Below, piece after piece: positions 28,362 to 36,710 of a DNA stretch of 64,000 nucleotides; position 1 is the first letter of the stretch; each line of letters begins with the position of its first letter. The stretch is from the NCBI RefSeq assembly GCF_019457535.1, contig NZ_CP080417.1:1426001-1490000 (forward strand), written 5' to 3'. A program made the translations under genes and the position numbers. The notes beneath the pieces are model-generated. The model was given only the letters and a program-made list of their open reading frames with translations, was not told the origin of the DNA and made no database searches. This DNA is from Shewanella halotolerans (GTDB lineage: Bacteria > Pseudomonadota > Gammaproteobacteria > Enterobacterales > Shewanellaceae).

Positions 28362-28497
28362 GAAAAGGTTTAAGTAAGTTAAGAGTGAGGGGAAAAAAGC
28401 GGGTCACACTTTCGTTTGTTTCCTTTTAAGACAACTAGTTATAGTCTAAAGTTTTAGTGTTTAGCGCGGCATTTGAGCAATTATTGGAGGCGTCGAC

Positions 28498-29340
28498 ATG
28501 GATGGAGCGAGACCTTGGTTAGCGGGCATGCTAGGCCTAGCCCTGGTGTGCCTGGCCTCTGTCTCGGTAGCCGCCAATCCTGCTACGGCGACGACTCTGG
28601 CTACTGAGACTAAGGTTGCCGAGACTGCGGTTGTAAATAGTAGTGACGCCCTGGAGGCGCGCGAGATAGTGCGCCGCGCCGACGAGCAGATGCGCGGCAA
28701 GTCCAGCTATGTGGTGGCGACCATGAACATCGTGCGCCCGGACTGGACGCGCTCCATGAGCATGAAGAGCTGGACCAAGGGGCAGGAGCTGTCGCTGGTA
28801 CTGGTGACGGCGCCGGCTAAAGATAAAGGTAGTGTGTCGCTCAAACGCTACCGTGAGATGTGGAACTGGGTGCCCGCCATCGAGCGCATCATCAAGATAG
28901 CCCCCTCAATGTTGAGTCAGTCTTGGATGGGCTCAGACTTCACCAATGACGACCTTATCAATCAGTCCTCCATAGTGGTCGATTATCGCCATCAGCTGGT
29001 GCAGCACGAGTCGATCGAGGGGGATGACTGTTTCGTCATCGATGCCTTTGCCAAACCAGATGCTCCTGTGGTCTGGAGCCGTATCCGTCTGTGGATCTCG
29101 AGTCGCGATTATTTGCAGCGTAAAGTGGAATTTTTCGACGAATTCGATGAGCTGGTAAACACCCTGACCACTTCAGGCATCCAGGAGATGGGCGGGCGCA
29201 TCTTGGCCACCAAGATGGTGATGATCCCGGCCGATAAACCCGGGCAGCGCACCGAGCTTATCACCCATGAGGCGGCATTTGATTTCGAGATAGGTGATGA
29301 TTTCTTCTCTCAGCAGCAGATGAAGGCGCTGCGGGACTAA
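28498..29340 (+). CDS. LolA-like periplasmic lipoprotein-sorting protein
   Basis: The 280-residue product has a signal peptide (about residues 1-26, ending VAAN) and a domain from about residue 45 that looks like the LolA-like family (outer membrane lipoprotein-sorting proteins, Pfam 17131 type): MRGKSSYVVATMNI, then MWNWVPAIERIIKIAPSM and SQSWMGSDFTNDDL. These proteins use a half-barrel to carry acyl chains across the periplasm. It is first of a five-gene plus-strand cluster with two FtsX permeases, a LolD-like ATPase and an outer-membrane barrel, and so is the best candidate for the soluble carrier of that system. Start ATG follows TTGGAGGCGTCGAC. Confidence 0.85.
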   Translation: MDGARPWLAGMLGLALVCLASVSVAANPATATTLATETKVAETAVVNSSDALEAREIVRRADEQMRGKSSYVVATMNIVRPDWTRSMSMKSWTKGQELSLVLVTAPAKDKGSVSLKRYREMWNWVPAIERIIKIAPSMLSQSWMGSDFTNDDLINQSSIVVDYRHQLVQHESIEGDDCFVIDAFAKPDAPVVWSRIRLWISSRDYLQRKVEFFDEFDELVNTLTTSGIQEMGGRILATKMVMIPADKPGQRTELITHEAAFDFEIGDDFFSQQQMKALRD

Positions 29341-29394
29341 CACAGAGATAAATCTAAAGACGCTAAGAATTAGATACAAGAATAGAGGTGAGGC

Positions 29395-30627
29395 ATGTTG
29401 ATTAAGCTGGCGTGGCGCAATCTCTGGCGGCAGAAGCGGCGCACCCTGCTGACCGCCTTTGCCCTGGCGCTGGCGCTGTTTCTCTCCCTCTTTATGCGCA
29501 GCATGCAGGAGGGCAGTTACGAGCATAATATCGACAACAGTGCCCGCTTCTCTACCGGCCTGAGCCAGCTACAATCTCCCGAGTATGCCACCACTGAGAG
29601 CATCGAAGATCTGCTACCCGGCGATGATGATTTTATCGCCCCGGCCAAGGCCTTGCCCCACATCAGCTACGCCCTGCCCAGGATCGAATCTTTCCTGTTG
29701 GCCTCCAGCGAGGAGCGCTCCAAAGGCGTGCTGGTGTATGGCGTACGCCCGCAGCTGGAGAGCGACTATTCGGGCATAGATGACAAGCTGGTGGCCGGTC
29801 GCTACTTAACCCCTGGTGCCAAGGAGGTGCTGCTGGGACAAGGATTGGCGGAGTACCTAAAGCTAGGTGTCGGCGATGAGCTGGTGCTTTATGGTCAGGG
29901 CTACCATGGCCAGACGGCGGCCGGAGTCTATCCTATCGCCGGCATACTGCATTTCCCCCTGGCGCAGCTGGACAATCAGTTGGTCTATATGCCCCTAAGC
30001 GCGGCCCAAGGCTTGTTTTCAACCGGTGAACAGGTGACCTCCTGGGTGCTGCATAGCGACAACTTAGATGAGGTGGCGCCTCTGACCGAGAGACTTTCCG
30101 CGCTTTATGGTGACAGGGTCAAGGTGCGGGACTGGCAGTCGCTGGCCCCTGAGATGGCGCAGCAGATCGCCCTGGATAGGGCCGGCGGCCTGTTTATGAT
30201 CTGCTTGCTCTATCTCATCGTCGGCTTCGCCCTGTTTGGCACCATCTTGATGATGACGCTGGAGCGCCGGCGGGAGTTTGGCGTCATGTTGGCGACTGGC
30301 ATGGCGCGCCTGACCTTGCTGCGCCTGGTGATGATCGAATCCTTGTTGATCGCCGCCTTGGGCACGGCCCTGGGGCTTGGAGTCAGCAGCGTGGTGATAG
30401 GTTACTTCTATTATCACCCTATCTCTCTGACTGGCGAGACCGCCAAGATGATGCTCGAGATGGGCTGGGAGCCTGTGATGCCCATGAAGGTATCGCTGGC
30501 GCTGGTGCGCAATCAGGTGTTCATTATCCTCAGCCTGATGGCCTTCTGCCTCTGCTATCCCCTGTGGCGCACCCAGCATCTGGTGGTGGTGGCGGCCCTC
30601 AAAGGAGGCGATGATGACCAAGGATAA
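29395..30627 (+). CDS. FtsX-family ABC transporter permease 1
   Basis: The 410-residue protein opens with the LolC/MacB-type motif LIKLAWRNLWRQKRRTLLT, one transmembrane segment, a periplasmic domain of about 230 residues, and three segments near the C-terminus (from LFMICLLYLIVGFALFG). This is the architecture of type VII (mechanotransmission) ABC systems such as LolCE and MacB, which extract or push substrates rather than forming a channel. It lies 54 bases after the LolA-like gene, and the next permease starts within its last codons (30611), so the two should be translated together. Confidence 0.92.
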   Translation: MLIKLAWRNLWRQKRRTLLTAFALALALFLSLFMRSMQEGSYEHNIDNSARFSTGLSQLQSPEYATTESIEDLLPGDDDFIAPAKALPHISYALPRIESFLLASSEERSKGVLVYGVRPQLESDYSGIDDKLVAGRYLTPGAKEVLLGQGLAEYLKLGVGDELVLYGQGYHGQTAAGVYPIAGILHFPLAQLDNQLVYMPLSAAQGLFSTGEQVTSWVLHSDNLDEVAPLTERLSALYGDRVKVRDWQSLAPEMAQQIALDRAGGLFMICLLYLIVGFALFGTILMMTLERRREFGVMLATGMARLTLLRLVMIESLLIAALGTALGLGVSSVVIGYFYYHPISLTGETAKMMLEMGWEPVMPMKVSLALVRNQVFIILSLMAFCLCYPLWRTQHLVVVAALKGGDDDQG

Positions 30628-31879
30628 TTCTGGCTGGCATCCGCCCATGTTGGCCCTTTTGGCCTGGCGCAATCTGTGGCGTAACCGGCTACGCACCAGC
30701 ATCATGGTGTGCGCCATGGTGTTTGGCCTGGTGGGTGTGGTGGTGATGTTAGGCTTCATGACGGGCATGTACGCCAACATGATAGATAACGCTGTCGCCT
30801 GGCAGACCAGCCACCTGCAGGTGCATAACAAGGATTATCTGCTCGACCCGGATATCAATAGCCGGATACGCGCGCCTGAGTCCGTGCTGGCTGAGCTTAG
30901 TCAGAGCTCCGAGGTGCAAGGTGTCTCGGCGCGCTTTGTGGTGCAGGGGATGCTGGCCTCGCCCCGGGCGAGTCGCGGTATTCGCATCAATGGCGTCGAC
31001 CCCGCCGCCGAGGCTAGGGTGACGCCCATCGCCGACAATATCACCCAGGGTGGCTGGCTCGAGGCCGGTGGACGCCACCCCATAGTGATCTCAGAGAAAA
31101 CGGCGAGCCGCCTCAAGTTAAGGCTGGGCTCCAAGGTGGTGCTCACCTTCAGCAACGCCGATAAGGCGGTTAGCGGCGCGGCGTTTCGGGTGGCGGGCCT
31201 CTATCGCTCCCCCTCCAGCACCTTCGATGAGGCCAATGCCTATGTGCGCCGCGCCGATCTGACCGCCTTGGCGGGGCTGGATGGTGTGCATGAGATCGCC
31301 ATTAGTCTGACGAAGAGCGACAGTCTGGATAATAGCCGCGCCAAGGCGCTTGCCAGGAGGTTGTCGAGCGTGCTGGCGCCCCAGGACAGGGTGCGCGACT
31401 GGCAAGAGATCCAGCCCATGCTGGCTACCATTATTGCTCAGATGGATACCAGCAATGCGGTGATCTTGCTGATCTTCATCTCGGCGCTGGGATTGGGGAT
31501 TGCCAACATCATGTTGATGGCGGTGTTTGAGCGTACGCGGGAGTTTGGCGTGCTGATGGCCATCGGCATGGTGAAGCGCAAGATAATGGGGCTGATCCTG
31601 CTGGAGTCTCTGCTGCTTGGGCTGACGGGGGCGCTACTTGGCCTCTTGCTGAGCATGTTGGTGATCGCGCTGTTGGCAAATACAGGCATCCCCCTTGGTA
31701 ACATGGCCGATGGACTCGGCGCCTTCGGCGTATCGACCACCCTCTATCCCCAGGTCACCCTCGGTCAGTATCTCTCAACCCTGGCGATGGTGGTAATTGT
31801 GAGCCTGCTGGCGGCCCTCTATCCGGCGCGGCAGATCGTTAAGCAGCGTCCGGTAGACGCCATGTCGCAGAAGCATTAG
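30611..31879 (+). CDS. FtsX-family ABC transporter permease 2
   Basis: The 422-residue product is paralogous to its neighbour: LLAWRNLWRNRLRTSIMVCA at the start, a periplasmic domain beginning about residue 60, and three terminal transmembrane segments (VILLIFISALGLGIANI and following). The ATG at 30611 sits behind AAAGGAGG and overlaps the previous gene by 17 bases. With that gene it would form the heterodimeric membrane part of a Lol-like transporter. Classical lolC/lolE are expected elsewhere in the genome, so this pair is probably specialised. Confidence 0.92.
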   Translation: MMTKDNSGWHPPMLALLAWRNLWRNRLRTSIMVCAMVFGLVGVVVMLGFMTGMYANMIDNAVAWQTSHLQVHNKDYLLDPDINSRIRAPESVLAELSQSSEVQGVSARFVVQGMLASPRASRGIRINGVDPAAEARVTPIADNITQGGWLEAGGRHPIVISEKTASRLKLRLGSKVVLTFSNADKAVSGAAFRVAGLYRSPSSTFDEANAYVRRADLTALAGLDGVHEIAISLTKSDSLDNSRAKALARRLSSVLAPQDRVRDWQEIQPMLATIIAQMDTSNAVILLIFISALGLGIANIMLMAVFERTREFGVLMAIGMVKRKIMGLILLESLLLGLTGALLGLLLSMLVIALLANTGIPLGNMADGLGAFGVSTTLYPQVTLGQYLSTLAMVVIVSLLAALYPARQIVKQRPVDAMSQKH

Positions 31880-31900
31880 GCCAAAGGAGTCAGATATTTA

Positions 31901-32584
31901 ATGACCATAGCGATTCAAGCATTAACTAAGATCTATAACCCCGAGAGTGACTTTCCGGTGGCGGCGGTAAAGTCTCTGGACCTCACCATAGCCCAGGGTG
32001 AGTTTGTCGCCATCATGGGCCCCTCCGGCTCAGGCAAGACCACGCTGCTTAACATGATAGGCGGCATCGACAGTCCGAGTAGCGGCGCCGTGTTTATCGA
32101 TGGCGAGGATATCACCCACCTGAGCGAGCAGGCGCTAATCGCCTTTCGCCGTGACCATGTGGGCTTTATCTTTCAAGACTATAGCCTGCTGCCGGTGCTG
32201 ACGGCGCTAGAGAATGTCGAGTTTGTCATGCAGTTGCAGGGCCACAGCGAGGCCGAGTGTCGCGAGCGGGCCATGGCGCTGCTTACCCAGGTAGGGCTGA
32301 CAGCCCAGAAGGATAAGATCCCCGCCAAGTTGTCGGGCGGGCAACAGCAGAGGGTAGCCGTAGCGCGGGCACTGGCTCCCAGGCCGAGATTTGTGATGGC
32401 CGATGAGCCCACCGCTAACCTGGATGCCAAGAGCACCGCCGAGCTGCTGGATATCATGCAGTCGCTCAATGAGCAGGAGGGCACCACCTTTATCTTTTCG
32501 ACCCATGATCCCCGGGTGATCGCCAGGGCCAAGCGGGTGATAGTGTTTGAAGATGGCCGCCTGGTCGAGGATCGCCGTCAATGA
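31901..32584 (+). CDS. LolD/MacB-type ABC transporter ATPase
   Basis: The 227-residue ATPase shows Walker A GPSGSGKTT (about residue 40), Q-loop FQDYSLL, signature LSGGQQQRVAVARAL, Walker B FVMADEPTANLD and the switch His in STHDPR. Size and the PTANLD variant are typical of LolD and MacB ATPases, which power FtsX-type permeases. It starts 21 bases after permease 2, behind AAAGGAGT, so it completes one ABC transporter with the two genes before it. Confidence 0.95.
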   Translation: MTIAIQALTKIYNPESDFPVAAVKSLDLTIAQGEFVAIMGPSGSGKTTLLNMIGGIDSPSSGAVFIDGEDITHLSEQALIAFRRDHVGFIFQDYSLLPVLTALENVEFVMQLQGHSEAECRERAMALLTQVGLTAQKDKIPAKLSGGQQQRVAVARALAPRPRFVMADEPTANLDAKSTAELLDIMQSLNEQEGTTFIFSTHDPRVIARAKRVIVFEDGRLVEDRRQ

Positions 32585-32597
32585 ATCGGGCGGCTGA

Positions 32598-33920
32598 GTG
32601 CTTATGCTAAAGCTAGGGTTAAGGCCAATGTTGACTGCCACCCTCTGCCTTTGGGTGACTCAGTTGAGTCTTGCGGCTTTAGCCTCGCCCATTCCTGGCG
32701 TTACGCCAGAGCAGCCCTGGCAGGTTAAGGGCTATGTGAGTTATCTCGGCGCTGTGGTTGACCCCGCCGAGGGCGAGCAGTTGTGGGACAGCCTGCTGCA
32801 TAATCGCATCGACGCCGAATATCGCTGGCAGACGCTCAGGGTGAATGTCGGCCTGCGTAATCGCCTCATGGTGGGGGATAGCAGTAGGCTGCCGGGATAC
32901 GGTGACCTGCTTACCTGGGATCCCGGTTACTGGGATCTGTCGGCCAACTGGCTTGATAGCGACGGCTGGATCGGCAACAGCCAGTTAGATCGCGCTTATT
33001 TGAGCTGGCAGCTTGCTGATAACTGGGAGCTGGTAGCCGGGCGCTTTAGGGTTAACTGGGCCATGAGCACCCTGTGGAATCCCAACGATATCTTTAATGC
33101 CTACTCCATCTATGATGTCGATTATGCCGAGCGTCGCGGGGTCGATGCCCTTAAGCTTAGCCGCCAACTGGGTTACGCCAGCCAGTTAGAGTTTGTCTAT
33201 AGCCAGGGGGCGGATAGCGCAATAAACGACGGTGTATCAATAAGCCGAACGAATCGTCAGTACGCCGGGCGCTATCTTGGGCATAACTTTTTTGGCTATG
33301 ATTTCGGCGATGACTTGGGCTATGACTTGGGCTGGGATTGGCAGCTGATACTCGGCGAGACCCGAGATGACAGGGTGTTTGGCGGCGGATTTGCTGGTGA
33401 TATTTGGGGGGCTGGGCTGCGTGGCGAGGTGACCCATTTCGATCCGTTATATACATCGTCCGTGGCGCCTGTCGATGCCGAGTCTAGGACTACTCAGTCG
33501 TTCGCAAGCGCGACACAGACGATTACGGCCAGCACTGTAGCGACCCTGGAGATGGATTACAGCTTCGCCACAGATGCCAATTGGCGCGTACTGGGCGCCG
33601 CCCTCTATATCTCGTCGCCCCTGAGCGTCGACAGCGCCTTGATCTACCTGAATCTGCCGCTCTCTGCCCGTACCTTGAGTTTCACCACCTGGACCTATTA
33701 TCTGGATCTGAGTTTTGATCTGACGCCGCTCAGCCGTCTCAGTGCAAATGCCAGCTATTATGATGATGACTCCTTTTTTGTCGGCTTAACCTACCAGTAT
33801 TCGCTGGCGGATGACTGGCAACTTAGCCTGATCGCGCAGCACTTCGACGGCTCGAATGCCAGCCTGTTCGGCCAGTCGGCTTCCACCTTGGGCTATCTGC
33901 AGCTTAAGTGGAGCTTTTAG
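32598..33920 (+). CDS. Outer-membrane beta-barrel protein of the Lol-like module
   Basis: The 440-residue product has a signal peptide ending in ALASPIPG, many alternating aromatic/hydrophobic strands, Tyr/Trp/Asp-rich loops and a C-terminal aromatic residue (LQLKWSF), all marks of an outer-membrane barrel recognised by the Bam complex. No named family is certain. It follows the ATPase by 13 bases and is last in the cluster. A GTG at 32598 is given here; ATG at 32604, or at 32628 behind TTAAGGCCA, are alternatives that all keep the signal peptide. It may be the outer-membrane receiver of whatever the LolA-like carrier delivers. Confidence 0.75.
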   Translation: MLMLKLGLRPMLTATLCLWVTQLSLAALASPIPGVTPEQPWQVKGYVSYLGAVVDPAEGEQLWDSLLHNRIDAEYRWQTLRVNVGLRNRLMVGDSSRLPGYGDLLTWDPGYWDLSANWLDSDGWIGNSQLDRAYLSWQLADNWELVAGRFRVNWAMSTLWNPNDIFNAYSIYDVDYAERRGVDALKLSRQLGYASQLEFVYSQGADSAINDGVSISRTNRQYAGRYLGHNFFGYDFGDDLGYDLGWDWQLILGETRDDRVFGGGFAGDIWGAGLRGEVTHFDPLYTSSVAPVDAESRTTQSFASATQTITASTVATLEMDYSFATDANWRVLGAALYISSPLSVDSALIYLNLPLSARTLSFTTWTYYLDLSFDLTPLSRLSANASYYDDDSFFVGLTYQYSLADDWQLSLIAQHFDGSNASLFGQSASTLGYLQLKWSF

Positions 33921-33949
33921 TTGGCCTGTCTAATCCTATGCTTGAGGCC

Positions 33950-34018
33950 TTGCTTGAACGACTCCTTTTGAACGGCGCCGCTTGAAAGGCTCAGCTTGAA
34001 CGGCTCAGCTTAAAAGGC
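33950..34018. repeat. Degenerate 14-base tandem repeat before pfaE
   Basis: About five units of the form gcttgaacggctca (variants with gactcct, ggcgcc, aaggctca, aaaaggcat) follow each other in the gap between the barrel gene and pfaE. Confidence 0.7.
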
Positions 34019-34115
34019 ATGTGTGGTACTCCAAAGCCTGAAATGCTAGGCTTGGGCCTCTTTCTTTTCTCCTCCTTTGCTGGACATTAAGCGCAGGAAA
34101 TTAATCGAGTTGAAC

Positions 34116-35012
34116 ATGGCCGCTGGCGACGCTATCCCCCTACATCTTTATCTGTGCCCCTTGAACTTGCCGGGACTCAGCAGTGACCAGCAAGCGCATC
34201 TGCTCGATACCTTACCTTTGGATGAGCAGCAGAAAGTGATGCGTTATCGAATGGCGCCAGCGAGGGAGAAGGGGCTCCTGGTCAGGTGTTACCTGCGCGC
34301 GTTGCTGTCAAAAGCTCACAGCCTGCTAAATGCGAACATAGATGGCGCTATTGCCCCGAGTGAGTGGCGCTTCGATTACCTGGATAAGGGTAAGCCTGTG
34401 CTCAGCAAAACTTTTTTTGCGCGCAGCCAGCTGTTGTTTAACCTGAGCCACAGTGGCGACTATATGTTTCTGGCTATCGCTAAATCGCCGCGGCTGGAAC
34501 TCGGGGTCGATATCGAGCGGCTGAGGCAGAACACCAACATTCATGCCATCCTGAATCATTACTTTACCCGCCAGGAACGAGAGGCCCTGCTGGCGCTGCC
34601 GAGCGCGCGTCAGCGAGAGCGCTTCTTCGACCTCTGGGCGTTAAAGGAGTCCTATATCAAGGCTAAGGGGCTTGGGCTGGCACTCTCGCTCAAATCTTTC
34701 TATTTCGAGTTGAGTGGGACAGAGTGTCAGGCGCTAAGTTTTAAAGGCCTGGATGCCAGGCAAGCCCGGCTCGAGCAGGCGGCGCGCCTGTTTTTAGTAA
34801 GAGAAGACTCTCAGCAAGAAGCTTTTGGACAGGAGAGATCTGAGCAAGCAGACGTAAAGGATGACCTACAACAGGCTCAACCGGCTGCGGGCTGGCAGAG
34901 TATGCTGTGGCAACTGGGTGATGAGTATCGCTTCGCGCTGAGCCTCTCCTCGGCGCAGCCGCTAGATTTACGCTGTGAGATGGTGAGTGCACAGGCCTTG
35001 TTGCCTGAGTGA
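34116..35012 (+). CDS. pfaE: PfaE, Sfp-type phosphopantetheinyl transferase
   Basis: The protein transfers 4'-phosphopantetheine from CoA to the carrier-domain Ser residues of PfaA, without which the synthase is inactive. Signatures are FNLSHSGDYMFLAI, LGVDIERL (Mg2+ and CoA site) and FDLWALKESYIKAKG, as in Sfp/EntD-type enzymes. I chose ATG at 34116 (298 residues); the frame is open upstream to a TTG at 34077 but the ribosome binding site is poor for either. A Gln/Glu/Asp-rich insertion near the C-terminus (about residues 230-270) is unusual. It stands about 9 kb from pfaR-D and on the opposite strand. Confidence 0.92.
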   Translation: MAAGDAIPLHLYLCPLNLPGLSSDQQAHLLDTLPLDEQQKVMRYRMAPAREKGLLVRCYLRALLSKAHSLLNANIDGAIAPSEWRFDYLDKGKPVLSKTFFARSQLLFNLSHSGDYMFLAIAKSPRLELGVDIERLRQNTNIHAILNHYFTRQEREALLALPSARQRERFFDLWALKESYIKAKGLGLALSLKSFYFELSGTECQALSFKGLDARQARLEQAARLFLVREDSQQEAFGQERSEQADVKDDLQQAQPAAGWQSMLWQLGDEYRFALSLSSAQPLDLRCEMVSAQALLPE

Positions 35013-35164
35013 TAAGCCTTACCAGGCCAAAGGCTTCACCCGAGCGAAAGATTGCAACTGAACCAAAAGCTAGCAGGATATTTACCGCTAAAAAAAGCGG
35101 GAAGACTGAGGTTTTCACCTGTGATATTCCCGCAAAATCTGTTGTTACTCAGGGAGTATTGGCA

Positions 35165-35189
35165 CCTATCGCCCGTCTAGGGCGATAGG
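35165..35189 (-). terminator. Strong hairpin after the porin gene
   Basis: A perfect 10-bp stem CCTATCGCCC / GGGCGATAGG with a 5-base loop begins 10 bases beyond the porin stop. It lacks a T run on that strand, so it may end the transcript in a Rho-dependent way or protect the 3' end. Confidence 0.55.
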
Positions 35190-35198
35190 ACAAAGGGC

Positions 35199-36389
35199 TT
35201 AGAAGTTTGCCTGGAAGGTCAACCAGAGTTTGTCCGTGTCGTTAGAGAAGGCATATCCAGCATCGGCACCGCTGAAGCTGGCGTATTTCACCCCTAGGCT
35301 ATAGTGTTTGGCGAAAGGATAGGTGGCCGATACGCCCCATTCCTTACCCATATCCACGTCACCGTAGTCTGAATCAAACTTGTGGTACTTGGCCAGTAGC
35401 TTGAGTCCGGCGAGTTTGGCGGTCAGGATCACGTGAGTATCTACGATACCGTTTTCCCAGTTACCCTTGCCGCCGAAGAGGAACTTATCTGTCCAGCCGT
35501 TAAAGGCGTGTAGTGTGGCCAGTGGCGTGATAAAGCCCGCTTTGCCATCGTCAGACCCCAATACTTCGTAGCCGACTTTCGCGCCGAAGGCATCAAAGTT
35601 CACCCCGGCACCCAGCTTATAGTAAGGCGCAGAGTAGCTGACAGGGTTGTCGCCGCCTTCAGACTGCTGGGCGTACTCCGCCTCGTAGTTAAACTTGAGT
35701 TTTTCCAGCTTGATATCGCCTGTGGCGCGCAGACCATAGGTATCGGTGGAGAAGGCGGCCACATTGACGTTGTCGATGAGATAGGCGTAACCGCTGAGCT
35801 TAACGAAGTCTAACCCTTTGTAGTTAACGTTAACCAGGTGGGTCTTATTCTTGTGCTCATCCTTACCCGACCCTTCCGGGAAGATACGATTAACGTTATT
35901 CACATAGGCGTAGTAAGCAGTAAGCCCCTCTACCGCAGTGTTCTTTACCGAGAAGGCATCATAGGTCTGTTCGTTTTGACGGAAGCCAACACCACCGACG
36001 AAACGTTGGTTGTCGAGCAGGATGCGCTGACGGCCATATTGGGCCAAAGTGTTAGCCGGGCCGCGGTAACCGATAAAGGCCTGATTGATTTGTGTATATT
36101 CATAGTCGGCAATCAGTGGCTCATCGTCGGTAGAGCGCACGTCGTCCACTTCAGCCAGGGCAAATAGCTTGTAGATGTCGCCGGTTTGATAGGTCAGGCG
36201 GGTACGCAGCGTGGTTTGATTTTGCTGGTCGACATCGGCCAGATCCACATCTTCATAGCGTAGGCGAAACTGCACTTTGACTTGAGAGTCGTCGATAAAG
36301 GCTTTCTTGAGGGGATCGACGTTCTCTGTCGCAAGGGCAGAGGCGGACAAGCTGGCAAGCACGGCGAGGCTGAGGGCGTGAAGTTTCAT
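35199..36389 (-). CDS. Outer-membrane porin, alginate-export-like
   Basis: The 396-residue protein starts at MKLHALSLAVLAS with a clean signal peptide (ends SALAT) and shows beta-barrel strands to the C-terminal LTFQANF. YGRQRILLDNQRFVGGVGFR and the strand pattern are like the porins annotated as alginate-export or OprD-like. It should form an outer-membrane channel for small solutes; specificity is unknown. A start at 36422 (TTG) would add 11 hydrophilic residues, but AAGGATCA lies before the ATG at 36389. A CRP-like box lies upstream at 36504. Confidence 0.85.
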   Translation of the reverse strand: MKLHALSLAVLASLSASALATENVDPLKKAFIDDSQVKVQFRLRYEDVDLADVDQQNQTTLRTRLTYQTGDIYKLFALAEVDDVRSTDDEPLIADYEYTQINQAFIGYRGPANTLAQYGRQRILLDNQRFVGGVGFRQNEQTYDAFSVKNTAVEGLTAYYAYVNNVNRIFPEGSGKDEHKNKTHLVNVNYKGLDFVKLSGYAYLIDNVNVAAFSTDTYGLRATGDIKLEKLKFNYEAEYAQQSEGGDNPVSYSAPYYKLGAGVNFDAFGAKVGYEVLGSDDGKAGFITPLATLHAFNGWTDKFLFGGKGNWENGIVDTHVILTAKLAGLKLLAKYHKFDSDYGDVDMGKEWGVSATYPFAKHYSLGVKYASFSGADAGYAFSNDTDKLWLTFQANF

Positions 36390-36503
36390 TAATTGTGATC
36401 CTTTTGTTTGGTCATTGCTCAAGAGCTGTTATAGGGTTGCAAAAGGATCGGTTTGTTGATCTAAAACAATGTTGCACAGTGATTGATTTTTTGTGTCAAG
36501 ATT

Positions 36504-36519
36504 TGTGATAAAGATCATG
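36504..36519. promoter_or_regulatory. CRP/FNR-like box before the porin gene
   Basis: TGTGA-N6-TCATG matches the CRP consensus TGTGA-N6-TCACA in the first half and at three positions of the second. It is about 115 bases before the porin start codon. Regulation by CRP is an inference. Confidence 0.4.
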
Positions 36520-36669
36520 AGCTTATACTAAATTAGAGGTATCTCTAAAGTGGTATTATTAAGGAGTGCTAAATAATGTTTTTTGCATGCATTGAAGTGA
36601 GATGAATTGAGATGAGGTGGCACGTGAGGTGAGTGTAGCGCTTTTATTACTTCATTAGGGCTCTATAAC

Positions 36670-36692
36670 AAAAAGCCCGCTTAATGCGGGCT
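36670..36692 (-). terminator. Terminator of queF
   Basis: On the minus strand AGCCCGC-atta(a)-GCGGGCT is followed by TTTTTG, about 20 bases after the queF stop. Confidence 0.85.
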
Positions 36693-36710
36693 CAATCTTT
36701 TTCCATCAGT

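Noticed and set aside
34741..35118. 125-codon minus-strand frame across the end of pfaE
   Set aside because: It overlaps the PfaE reading frame and has no ribosome binding site; composition is random-like.
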